From: Erythrocercus mccallii
Lineage: Eukaryota > Chordata > Aves > Passeriformes > Dicruridae
Assembly: GCA_013397435.1 (NCBI GenBank)
Contig: VZRG01000357.1
Coordinates: 62,001 to 126,000, forward strand
DNA length: 64,000 bases
Reading direction: 5' to 3'
Shown here: piece after piece, positions 1 to 9,668 of the stretch
Layout: every line of letters begins with the position of its first letter
Numbering within the stretch: position 1 is the stretch's first letter
Notes under the pieces: generated by a model
The model's input: only the letters and a program-made list of their open reading frames with translations
Told to the model about the DNA's origin: nothing
Databases searched by the model: none
Program-made: the position numbers and the translations under genes

Positions 1-180
1 TAAACCGGTTTGAACCGGTCGGAACCGGTCCGAACCGGTTTTAACTGGTCTGAACCAGTCTAAACCGGTCTAAACTGGTCTGAACCGGTCTAAACCAATC
101 CAAACCAGTCTAAAGCAATCCAAACCAGTCGGAACCGGTCAGAACCGGTCAGAACCGGTCGGAACCGGTCGGAACGGGTC
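1..180. repeat. 10-bp minisatellite, 18 units, AACCGGTC/AACCGGTT core
   Basis: Eighteen consecutive 10-base units run in perfect register with no indels, each close to the form NNAACCGGTC. Variants such as AACTGGTC, AACCAGTC and AACCAATC cluster in the middle units (about 41-130), while both ends are more uniform. The array starts at or before the first base, so its true length is unknown. The core ACCGGT is a palindrome, and the full AACCGGTT form seen at units 1 and 4 matches the known Grainyhead-like/CP2 transcription factor site. Whether that match matters here is inference. A simple tandem expansion without function is the default reading. Confidence 0.9.
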
Positions 181-2140
181 AGCTTTTGTATTTTCTCTAA
201 TGACCTGCCATGCTGTATGGCTTGAAAATGCTGGGAATTTACCTTATTTAAATTAAGACCCGTTCCGCTGACCTGCATGATCTGGGCAGGCTGGGGCAGG
301 GAATCATCCAGCTACACCTGAATAATCCGGAGGAAGAAAATACTCCAGAGCTGGAAGGAAGCATAATGTGCCCGTGAATGTGAGAGCCTCAGGTGGCACC
401 CGAGCTGAGAAAGCTGTACAGCTATGCCAGCGCTCCCTTTGGCAGGTAGGGATGTGGCTGCACCTGGTCAGAGATCTCCAGGGAAAAAGGCAGCAACCTG
501 AGGCCTAGGAGGAAATCAGGCTGTTGGAGCGGAAGAAGAGACAAGGCACCCCTCGAGGATGGCTTAAGAGGTTTAATTTTTCCACCTATTACCAACTAGT
601 TACAATAACAAAACTAGTCCTGAATGTTAAAGCGAGAGGAGGTTCGGGAGTGAGATGCTCCAGCCAACGGAAATGGATTGCTCAGTGGATGTGGAAACAC
701 ATTGATAAGGAGTCGAAGGGAATGTAACAGGGGTGAAAGTAGGTATATGAAAAAAGTTGAAGAACTTCTGGCTCGGAAAATAGTTGAGAATGATTTCTGT
801 TCTTAATGTGGTAAACGGATCCTAAAGAGTTTTGCCTCTTAGCTCGAAAGAACATTTCCAGACTATGGATGGATTTCTGTAAATAAAGGCTCAGAAACCC
901 GTCACCTGCAAGGCAGCAGAAAGGTAACCTGCAAAACAGCACTCAACAGAAAAACTCATGTTCAGCCTCACACTAGAACAGCCTTCCCTATAGCTTCACA
1001 CCTATGCAAAGGATCTGTCACAATGCATAAAGCTCAAGGTAAACAAACCTCTTCCACAACTTGGCATAAGGAAAAAGGGTCTGAACTGAAATGGTAATTG
1101 AGTTCTAGAGAGCCATCCATTTGCTGTCATCGTGCCATCTGTTTCCCTGGCAGAGTCCTGACAGCTTGCATTGACAGCTTTGATTGCCAAAGCTCACGCA
1201 TTCAGTTAGATTTACCTAGCCTTCCCACGCACAGTCTCTTATTTTTCTATGGCCCTGCTATTCTAGATGATTCACAGAACTGCCGGATACCCTGTACTCC
1301 CAGAAGCATAATATATTTCAGTATTTTTAAACCTTTTTTTTCATTTAAATCAGAAATATGGATAATTTTCTGTTGTGGTGTAAGCCAGCTGTAGACACCA
1401 AGTCCACCAGAGTCAAGAGAGAGACTTACTCCTCAGGGACTGACCATGGGTAACGAAGATCACAGGTGCTGGTGTATGCATGTGTGAAGTATTTGGTACC
1501 ACCAGAGTCATAAATGAAAACTGCAGATGTCGTATGAGGGCAGGACCCCCTGAGGCAGGCTCCAAGTTATTGCATTACTGTCATAACTGCTCACTGCAGA
1601 GCACCTTTGACTAAAAGCCAGTATGATGCCTAGCATAACTCTGCTGACGCCCCTGAAATTACACAGATGATTAATGTTGCCCCTTAAGGTATGAAAGAAG
1701 AGATAAAATTATTTACATTTAATTTCTTTACCCAGAATGGAACTTTAACTGCGGCAGTGAATGATGTGGGAGTTGCCCTCAGACTTTATTAAGTTACCTT
1801 CCAGCTGGCCCTCTGACCATGAACACGTTTTTCACTATGCAAGAAAAAAAGGGTTTAATTCCAGCAGGAGTTAATTCATGTTGGGCAGAAGATAGATAAG
1901 CACTCCTGGCAGTACATTACTGAGATATACGCAGCAGTGCAAGGTACCAGAGTCCATCCTGCCCTTAGGCCAGAGGAATTGTGGCCACATTCAAAAGACA
2001 CAAGCACTGAGACACCACTGACTTTACATAAGAGAGGACCATGCTTTAGGCAAGGCAAGAGCCTGCTCTGTTGAACGGCTTTTGTTCTTGCTTTTTATTC
2101 CTGTTGCAGAATTAAATGACGCCTTAGTTATGTCAGTGAG
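181..2140. other. Intergenic, no gene recognised
   Basis: Mixed-composition unique DNA. The open frames are short and resemble no known protein. The only notable item is an inverted 10-base copy of the last minisatellite unit at 257-266 (GACCCGTTCC, reverse complement of 171-180). Confidence 0.6.
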
Positions 2141-2145
2141 ATCAT

Positions 2146-2673
2146 TGTCCTGGTTTTGACTCAACACAGTAATTTTCTTTTTAGTAGCTGGTACAGGGCT
2201 GTGTTTTGAATTTAGGATGCGAATAATCTTGGTAACACAGATGTTGTATTTGTTGCTAAGCAGTGCTTACCCTAAGTCAAGGATTTTTCAGCTTCCCATG
2301 CTCTCATTAAACAAGTGCACAAGGAGCTGGGAGGGAGCATGGCCAGGGCAGCTGAGACAGAGGGATATTCCCCACCATAGAACATCGTGCCCAGTATATA
2401 AACTGGAGGGACTTGCTTGAGGGCACTGATTGCTGCTCAGCGATGGGCTGGGCATCCATCAGCAGGTGTTGAGCAATTGTGTTGTGCATCCCGTCTGTCT
2501 CTTGGATTTCATTCCCCTCTTCCTCTTTTTTTTCCGTTTGTACCAGCAGTAATATCATTATTATTTTTGTTTCTATTATTAAACTGTCCTTATTTCAATC
2601 CATGAGGTCAACTTTCTTTTTCCCAGTTCTCCTCTCCACTTAGGAGGGGAGCAAGTGGCTTCATGGGATGACA
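2146..2673 (+). mobile_element. Solo LTR, avian ERVL-type, 528 bp
   Basis: The sequence begins TGTCCTGG and ends GATGACA. It is flanked by a perfect 5-bp target duplication ATCAT at 2141-2145 and 2674-2678, the size typical of ERVL-class integration. The body matches the widespread bird LTR recognised by its segments AGTAGCTGGTACAGGGCTG and CAGTGCTTACCCTAAGTCAA. A TATA box (TATATAA, about 2395-2401) and an ATTAAA poly(A) signal (2578-2583) sit in the expected order, so transcription would run on the + strand. A T-rich tract separates them. No internal retroviral genes are present, so this is a recombined solo LTR. The family assignment comes from recall of the consensus. The boundaries come from the sequence itself. 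Confidence 0.9.
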
Positions 2674-2678
2674 ATCAT

Positions 2679-3169
2679 TCAGTTGTGGCTTCCTAAAGGA
2701 AAGCTTACATGCCCTAAACTGGGTTAGACCTGCCTGAGGAGTAGTTTTCCAGTCATACAAATAAAAGGCAACAGGATTTCAACTAGTTTTGATTTCTTTC
2801 CCAAGACAGAAAGACTTTTCAGAGTTCTTCATAAGCATCCAAACCAAGAGAACCCAATTTGGTAAATAGGTCACTCGGTGGGACACTGTGGGGGTGTGGG
2901 GCACTCAGGTCCCCCTTGTTTTTGCTCCAAGGTACTCCCACAATCCTACTGAGTTTATTAATCCTACAGGATTAATCTCTGCTTCTCAGTCAGAGAATTG
3001 TTCCACTTTGAAGTAGGTAATGTTCCTGGGAGAGAAAGGCTGAGGAATTAACCAGAAACCTGAGAGAGAGCTACCCAGAGCAGCCAGCTGCTTGGCTGTG
3101 GAAATACTCACATGAGCTATGAAGCATCATGAGCCAAGCTCATAGCCTAAGCTTTGATGCTTTGAACCT
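2679..3169. other. Intergenic, nothing recognised
   Basis: Unique sequence between the ERVL-type LTR and a CR1 tail. No exon-like or RNA-like signal was seen. Confidence 0.5.
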
Positions 3170-3239
3170 GGGTTGCCTTGCTTGGAACTAGATGACCTTT
3201 AATGTCCCTTCCAACCCAAACCATCCTATGATTCTATGA
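3170..3239 (+). mobile_element. CR1 LINE 3' end fragment
   Basis: The stretch GGAACTAGATGACCTTTAAT followed by CCCTTCCAACCCAAACCAT is the familiar 3' end of avian CR1. It finishes in two diverged copies of the octamer tail (CCTATGATTCTATGA). Only about 70 bases remain, the usual 5' truncation of CR1 insertions. Confidence 0.85.
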
Positions 3240-4219
3240 CCTTGGTTTCAAAATACTAGAATGACATCAGAAATGAGGATGGGCTCTGAGGGTATGAGAA
3301 CAACTTCACAGTCTGTGCATTTTCACTGTGGTCATGTTTGACCACTTTGCACTAGGAGAGGAGTGAGTGGTTTGCAAGTGTGTTCAAAAATCATGGCTGG
3401 ATGTGGTGTGAAGCTGGACTGAGGCTGGTTGAAAGTTAAATGAAATTCAAGCGATGAATACCTGAGGGTTAGAAATTGCTGTGACAGGATGCACACTTAC
3501 TGAGCAGTCTGGCTGGCAGCTGAGCACAGCTTTCAGCAGTGGAGTATATACACAGTGAGAATATGTGTTCCTTTAATCCTTGTATAACCTAGCAGCTCCA
3601 CCTACCCTGGAGACTGAAATTCTCATGGATTCATTGAGCATGCCCAGCAAAAATTCCTCCTGAGCCTTCTCCTCTCCCTTTTCTGCCAGTTATAAGGGCA
3701 GAGGTTCAAAAGATCTCCATAGAGATTAACAATATAAACCCATTCACCCTTTTCCCAGCAGTAGATAATACTTGGATGTGCATTTAGGCAGTGGCACATA
3801 TTACATCGTGAATTCCCTCCTAACCTCCAACCACCAGATACGTATTTTGAATTGGAAGGTACCTCCAGTAAATGGCATTTAGTAGCAAGCATTATTTAAT
3901 GTCTTTACTGGAGGGGATGCTGCTAAACCCAGGAAAGTCCTGTCACTTTTAATTCCTCTGGCGCCCTCAGCAAAGATGTGAGATAATCCTGACCTTGTAA
4001 CATAGATCTTTTCCTCAGAGACTTTCACAGATGTCATCATTCTACAAGCATTGTCCACTCACTAAAGATTCCAGCCTTCTGCTCGCTTAATATCAACAGT
4101 TCTGAGAAAATTAATGATCTTACTAATCTGTGTAAAGTAAACAGCATTTTGTCCTTAAAAATAACAATATTTAGTCACCTCCAGAGTCTGGTGCGTTCAG
4201 CCAATGCACCTAAAGAATG
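3240..4219. other. Intergenic, nothing recognised
   Basis: Unique AT-leaning sequence with no convincing exon, RNA gene or repeat. Confidence 0.5.
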
Positions 4220-4440
4220 CAGAATCAGAACTGTGGAATGATGCAGGTTGGAAGGGACGTCTGGAGATCACCTGGTCTAACCCCCACTGAAGAGGGGATA
4301 AATTCAAAGCCAGATCAGGTCACTCACAGAGATGTCCAGCTGAATATTGGACATCACTAAGGATGGAGATTTCACAGCCACTTTAACTGATTTCAGATCA
4401 CTCTCCAGGTGAATATTTATTTCTTACTTTCTGATTGGAA
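4220..4440 (-). mobile_element. Older CR1 LINE, 3' portion
   Basis: Reading the minus strand, this is a diverged CR1 3' end: on + it shows GGTTGGAAGGGACGTCTGGA, then GATCACCTGGTCTAACCCCC and GGATGGAGATTTCACAGCCA. The match decays toward 4440, where a second, better-preserved CR1 starts abruptly. The segment at 5200-5550 appears to continue the same older element, so I read the two as halves of one CR1 split by the younger copy. Confidence 0.7.
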
Positions 4441-4444
4441 TGTA

Positions 4445-5160
4445 GAACCATAGAATGGTTTAGGCAGAAAGGAACCTGAGACACCATCTCATTTCAACCA
4501 GTCTGCCATGGACAGGGACACTTTCCACTAGACCAGAGCCCCATCCAACCTGTTCTTGAACACTTTCAGGAATGGGGTATTCACAACTTCTCTGAACAAC
4601 CTGTTCCAGTGTCTCGCCACCCTCATAGGAATAAATTTCTTCCCATTTAATGCTAGTCTAATCCAATCTAAACCTACCCTCTATCATCCTAATTCTCTTA
4701 CCTCTTGTATTATTCTATGCCCTTTTACAAAGTCTCCAGCTCTCTTGTAGCCCCTTTAGGTACTGCAAGGTGCTATAAGGTCTCCCCAGAACTTTCTCTC
4801 CTCTAGGCTGAACAACCCTAACTCTCTCAGCCTGTGTTCACACCAGTGCCTCGATCATGTCCATGACCCTCCTCTGGACTCCTCCAACAGCTCCATGTCC
4901 TTCTTATGTTGGGGGCCCCAGAGCTGGATGCAGCACTGCAGGTCGGGGTCCCACACAACTGGAGCAGAGGGGCAGAATTCCCTGCCTCCAGCTGCTGGTC
5001 ACGCTGCTTGTGCTGCAGCCCAGGACACAGGTGGTGTTCTGGGCTGCCAGTGCACGCTGCCAGCTCATGTTGAGCTCATCAACCAACATCCCCAGGTCAG
5101 CACCTGGTGTTGTGACTCTCACTTGTTGCATCCCATCTGATCGCTGTGCACCTCTAAGGA
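4445..5160 (-). mobile_element. Younger CR1 LINE fragment, about 0.7 kb
   Basis: This is a long, well-preserved CR1 3' region in minus orientation. On + it runs from ACCATAGAATGG through GACAGGGACACTTTCCACTA, GAACAACCTGTTCCAGTG and CTGAACAACCCTAACTCTCT to TCCATGTCCTTCTTATG and the GGGCCCCAGAGCTGGATGCA block. The last part corresponds to the C-terminal end of the reverse transcriptase reading frame and the 3' UTR, but the frame is broken and no protein is expected. It is 5'-truncated near 5160. It lies between two pieces of an older CR1. Confidence 0.88.
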
Positions 5161-5199
5161 GAGTTTGCTTTTACCCTTTCTACCCCCACCTCTGAGGTA

Positions 5200-5550
5200 A
5201 CTGGAGACAGCAGTAAGAATTTCCCCTTAAACTTCTCTTTTCAGGAGTGATAAACTCAGTTCTGCCAGTCTTTACACATCATATGTGAGTCTGCTCATCA
5301 CCTTGATTACCTTTAACTGGACTTTCCCCAGTGAGGAACCTCAAATAGGATGTAAAATTCCAAGGTTTGTTGGATAGAGGGAAATAATTATAACCTCAGA
5401 CCTGATGGACACAGTCTTGCTTATATAGGCCAGGATGCTCCTGGTCCAGGATCAGGTCCTTCTCTCAGTAAGGTTGTCTGCCCAGTCAATCCCCAGCCTG
5501 TACTCTTGTATAGGTCTAGTGCATCCCAGGTGCAGACCTTTGCATTTCCA
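5200..5550 (-). mobile_element. Older CR1 LINE, 5' portion
   Basis: A second copy of the same CR1 segment appears here in more diverged form. CTTCTCTTTTCAGGAGTGAT with the following GCCAGTCTTTACACATC parallels the younger copy near 4795-4850, and CCCAGCCTGTACTCTTGTAT with CCAGGTGCAGACCTTTGCAT matches CR1 sequence further 5'. It is in the same orientation as the 4220-4440 piece. The order fits one old element interrupted by a new insertion. Confidence 0.65.
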
Positions 5551-5608
5551 TATACTTACATATACATATATATATACATACATACATACACACACAAATA
5601 TATATATG
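5551..5608. repeat. AT/CATA microsatellite
   Basis: Alternating TA and CATA/CACA units at the boundary of the older CR1. It is probably polymorphic. The open frame through it, rich in Tyr, Thr and Ile, is a repeat artefact. Confidence 0.85.
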
Positions 5609-7159
5609 TCTACATTCTCTGTTTCCCTTTACTTCTCAACTGACCCATTCAGCTCCAGCTCTGCCAATATATATATTTTAAAGTCGAGTAAGTAAGATAA
5701 TGAAAGTATTAATGATTTTTCATAAGATTTTTTCATAAGAACATAATCTAGTTTTCCTTCTTTAGATTTAATACATTTTATTTTCATTTCCCTTTAAATG
5801 TATTTTTTTTTCTTTTTCCTGAAACAAAAAATAATAATCTATTTTCAGGAGCATGTATTTTATAATTTGTGGTTAATTCTATTAATTCTGGGTCATAGGT
5901 TTTTCTAGGAAGAGCCCACGCAACAAAAAGCTCTCAGCTTTGGAGCTGTTAAGTGTTTTGATCAATATAATGACAGTCAAGGATGTTTCGCACCTTACAA
6001 ACCAGGAATTTTAAATCAAGAGGCTTTATGAAAGGCTGCAAACCCCATTTGTCCTTTGAGTTGTAAGTAAAAAACCCTACTCATTCCAAAATTGTCAGTA
6101 TTCTTGTGTATAAAAGATAAAATATTAATTTCTCCCCCCAAAAGATGGCAGTTTATTTCCAAAAGGATGATATAGTCTCTAAGGCTACATTTGTTCCAGT
6201 ACTACAATAGGGTCCCTGGTTCTGAGAATGAGCAGCACAGCACTGAATGAATTCATATGGGGAAGATCCCATCCCACCAAAACAAGGTCCTGGACCTCTT
6301 TTGGATATGCTGTTTTGCATTTCCCTCGGTAGCACGGAGGAACAAGCAGCAGCCATGGAAAACATCTTGTTCATTACCCTTTGTTATTGTTACTTGCTGT
6401 TTTCATTAAAAATTCCAGAGAGATTCAGGAGAGGCAGGGAGAAGCAGCAGTTTGGCTTTACCCTCTGTGTACCACAAACATGGAATGCATGGGGTGCTCC
6501 CTGGAAATCTCTGTGTCTTCTCCCCAACTCTCTCAAACCGCAGCTCACCAGCAAATGTCATTTTCACCTGATCTAAACACAGATGCCCTTCCTTCCTTCA
6601 GCCCCAAGAGATGCAAACTGTGAGTCCCACGTTAGTGCCTGCCGGCTTCTCACCTCCCGTGTCTGACCCTAAAGCTCTTTGGACCTGTTATCCCAGGACT
6701 GTCTGGAGAAGCAGAGTGCCAGCCCTGCCTGGGTGCCATCCAAGGCATGTGGGCTGGAGCTGGCTGGCATCCCTGTATGGAGCTGGGGCACAGGGAATCC
6801 TGCTCGGTGGGGTTAGATTCTGACTTCTGCTATGAAGCCCAGAATCCCACGGCTCATACAAATTAGTGTGCTAAAAACCAGGGGAAATGCTCAAGCATTT
6901 CATTAATGGCTAATATCATTAAATAGACAATTAATAAGAGCAGTCAAGTGAATGATTATTTCTAATAAAAGGCCCGACAACTGCTAACAAGTTAGGAAAT
7001 GCCAGCACAGAAGTTCTCAAAGAAATAATCCCCTGCCACATTGCCCCTACACAGAATAACCAGGGTTACTACCAGGTTTCCTGGATGCAGACTGTAGCAG
7101 ATCTGGGAGCAAGGAAATTCCCGTGGCGCCTCACTAACACGTTTTGAGAGGAGCCCAGG
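5609..7159. other. Upstream flank of HTR5A, no gene
   Basis: AT-rich sequence giving way to mixed sequence. The stretch 6880-6975 has several TAAT/ATTA cores (CATTAATGGC, CAATTAATAAG, AATGATTATT). It could be a homeodomain-bound element upstream of HTR5A, but this is inference from motif density only. No exon was recognised. Confidence 0.45.
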
Positions 7160-8460
7160 GATGATTTCACAGCGATGCTAACTTTCTGCGGCTGGCACCG
7201 AATACGCCCCGAGGGAGCGAAGCCACCCCGAGACAAAGCCAGGGGCTGATTCCCGCACGGTGCGGACAGCGGGGAGCGGGCGGGCAGGGGATGGGCAGCG
7301 GACAGGGCAAGGACAGCGGGCAGCGGGCTGGGCTGGAGGGGTGGGAACGGGCAGGGGCGGCACGTACCGGGCAGGGACAGCCGGTTGGAGCAGGGGCCGG
7401 CGGCTCTGCCCTCCGGCTCGGCCCGGCGCCGGTTCCGACCCGCGCACGGACATGACTAAGCAGCACCTCTCCCTCCGCCGCCGCTCCCGCCGGGGCNNNN
7501 NNNNNNNNNNNNNNNNNNNNNNNNNNNNNNNNNNNNNNNNNNNNNNNNNNNNNNNNNNNNNNNNNNNNNNNNNNNNNNNNNNNNNNNNNNNNNNNNNNNN
7601 NNNNNNNNNNNNNNNNNNNNNNNNNNNNNNNNNNNNNNNNNNNNNNNNNNNNNNNNNNNNNNNNNNNNNNNNNNNNNNNNNNNNNNNNNNNNNNNNNNNN
7701 NNNNNNNNNNNNNNNNNNNNNNNNNNNNNNNNNNNNNNNNNNNNNNNNNNNNNNNNNNNNNNNNNNNNNNNNNNNNNNNNNNNNNNNNNNNNNNNNNNNN
7801 NNNNNNNNNNNNNNNNNNNNNNNNNNNNNNNNNNNNNNNNNNNNNNNNNNNNNNNNNNNNNNNNNNNNNNNNNNNNNNNNNNNNNNNNNNNNNNNNNNNN
7901 NNNNNNNNNNNNNNNNNNNNNNNNNCAGCGCCTCCCGCCGCCGCCGCGCCCGCAGCAGCCCGCAGGAGCCCGGCGCCCCTCAGCCCCGGCATGGAGCGCC
8001 CGCTCAACCTCAGCTGCCTCGCCGATACGACGCCGGACAGCGGCAACAGGAGCGGGTCCTCCGCCGGCCCCGAGGGCGGCCAGGCTCATCTCTCCGTCTT
8101 CAGCGTGTTGGTCCTCACCCTGTTGGCCATGCTGGTGGTGGCCACGTTCCTCTGGAACGGGCTGGTCCTGGCCACCATCCTCCGCGTGCGCAGTTTCCAC
8201 CGGGTGCCGCACAACCTGGTGGCCTCCATGGCCGTCTCCGACGTGATGGTGGCAGCCCTCGTCATGCCCCTCAGCCTGGTGCACGAGCTGTCCGGGCGGC
8301 GGTGGCGGCTGGGCCGGTCGCTCTGCCAGGTGTGGATCTCCTTCGATGTGCTGTGCTGCACTGCCAGCATCTGGAACGTCACGGCCATTGCCCTCGACCG
8401 CTACTGGTCCATCGCCCGCCACCTGGAGTACACGCTCCGCACCCGGCGCCGCATCTCCAA
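7160..8460. promoter_or_regulatory. HTR5A: CpG-rich promoter and first-exon region of HTR5A
   Basis: Base composition changes sharply from AT-leaning to very GC- and CpG-rich at about 7160 and stays so through the first half of exon 1. No TATA box is visible close to the coding start, which suits a CpG-island promoter. The transcription start cannot be placed because 7497-7925 is unsequenced. Just before the gap, 7271-7290 has four runs of three or four G separated by loops of one to four bases, a canonical G-quadruplex pattern. Confidence 0.75.
7497..7925. other. Assembly gap, 429 N
   Basis: A run of 429 N interrupts the CpG island 65 bases before the HTR5A start codon. The length is not a round placeholder, so it may be an estimated size. 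GC-rich, G-quadruplex-prone DNA is a usual cause of such dropouts. It probably hides 5' UTR and core promoter. Open frames spanning it are meaningless. Confidence 0.98.
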
Positions 8461-8728
8461 CATCATGATTGCTCTCACCTGGGCACTCTCTGCCTTTATC
8501 TCTCTGGCCCCGCTGCTCTTTGGCTGGGGAGAGACTTACTCAGAGGACAATGAAGAGTGCCAAGTCAGCCAGGACCCTTCCTACACCATCTTCTCCACTT
8601 TTGGGGCCTTCTACTTGCCCCTCTGCGTGGTGCTCTTTGTGTACTGGAAGATCTACAAGGCTGCCAAGTTTCGGATCGGATCCCGCAAGAGCAACTCCAT
8701 CACCCCCATTACACCAGAAGCACTGGAG
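7991..8728 (+). CDS. HTR5A: 5-hydroxytryptamine receptor 5A, exon 1 (residues 1-246)
   Basis: Class A GPCR for serotonin. Family members act at the neuronal plasma membrane and are known to couple to Gi/o. This exon gives an extracellular N terminus with two glycosylation sequons (N6-L-S, N19-R-S), then helices 1 to 5. Visible hallmarks are N56 (1.50), D84 (2.50), the amine-binding D119 (3.32), D136-R137-Y138 at the end of helix 3, a C112-C190 disulfide pair and the helix 5 block ending FVYWKIYKAAKF. The HRVPHNLVASMAVSD segment and the EECQVSQDPSY loop resemble HTR5A. VWISFDV resembles the paralogue HTR5B. The ATG at 7991 is chosen because the MERPLNLS start parallels the mammalian N terminus and gives near-identical total length. 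The donor is GAG|GTAGGT, and 738 bases (246 codons) leave phase 0. Confidence 0.95.
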
Positions 8729-9668
8729 GTAGGTCAGCTGGGTTGTGTTTTGCTCGGGTCAAGCACTGGCAGCAGGCAAGCCTTTGTAGAAGTGGGGGAA
8801 ACTTAAACCAAAAGTGTGCAAGTGAACAGTGATCCACCAAAGCCCTGGGGATCCTGGAGGCTTCCAAGGGAAGGCTGACTGCAAAGCTTTCAAACCCCAA
8901 ACAAAGCTCCTTCTGAGCCCCCAGCTGTGATCACTCAAGGTGTAGCTAAAGCAACTTTGGGACTTATTGAGAGCCTGAGCTCCACGTGGGCGAGTGGTGA
9001 CTCATGGATGTCCCCCCATGGAATGCTGAATCAGTGCTCGCTGGCATGAATAAAGGGTCACCGTCCCTCCCCTGGGAAGGCAAGGGGACAGTGGATGGAT
9101 GGGCTGCTGTGTCTGCTGGGGACAATACCCTGGCAACCAGCTGTGGCTTTGGGGACGCTGTGAATTTACCCAGACAGAAAATACATGTGCAGAATGTCCT
9201 TGGAAATCTTTCCTAATCATGACTGCATCGTGTCAGTTCATCCCAGGCACGGTGACTCTGCACTGTAGAGATTTATTGCAGGGAGGAAGCAAATGTGTGC
9301 TAATTTACTTTCCTCTCCTACCAAGAACTCCTTAACTCAATGGGTTTAGAGAAAGTAAGCAGACTTCTGTGCACGGCATGTGGGTGTGTGCCTGTTCTGC
9401 TGATCAGACTGTAAGTGGGGAAGTAATCTTATCATGCTGCTGTGCGAGCAACCCCATGTAGCCTCAGTACTCTCTCTAGTTTCTAATCTCACTTACAATA
9501 GTCTCTGTCACCCAGGGGAAGTCATACAGCCACCCTCCCCTCGGTCAGAGCGTGACGTGGATGGCCCTGGGAGCCCTGGCCCTCGCTGTCATTGCTGGGC
9601 TCTGTACCTGCTGTGTGGGATCACCTGACTGGGGTACATATGGTGCAACTTGTGTTTGTGTTTGGCAG
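8729..9668 (+). other. HTR5A: HTR5A intron, 940 bp
   Basis: The intron starts GTAGGT and ends TTTGGCAG after a T-rich tract. It falls in the third intracellular loop, the known intron position for HTR5A. From memory the mammalian intron is many kilobases, so this one appears very compact. Retention would add about 25 residues and stop at 8806, giving a receptor with five helices. Nothing here shows that such a form is made. No repeat is recognisable inside. Confidence 0.88.

Noticed and set aside
1..180. CRISPR-like array
   Set aside because: Units are contiguous 10-mers with no spacers, in a eukaryotic genome. It is a minisatellite.
4857..5195. Overlapping open frames of 112, 81 and 75 codons
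   Set aside because: They lie in CR1 repeat sequence, with no intact reverse transcriptase frame.
5435..5695. 86-codon frame with Tyr-Ile-Thr repeats
   Set aside because: It translates the AT/CATA microsatellite and CR1 sequence.
7260..8246. 328-codon plus-strand frame across the N gap
   Set aside because: It is in a different frame from the receptor, spans the gap, and gives Arg/Pro-rich low-complexity sequence.
7178..8422. 414-codon minus-strand open frame across the N gap
   Set aside because: It is antisense to HTR5A exon 1, a third of it is undefined sequence, and it has no domain. High GC content removes stops by chance.
9552..9668. In-frame upstream extension of HTR5A exon 2
   Set aside because: The 39 codons are intronic. 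The AG acceptor at 9667-9668 joins exon 1 in phase and gives the family length.
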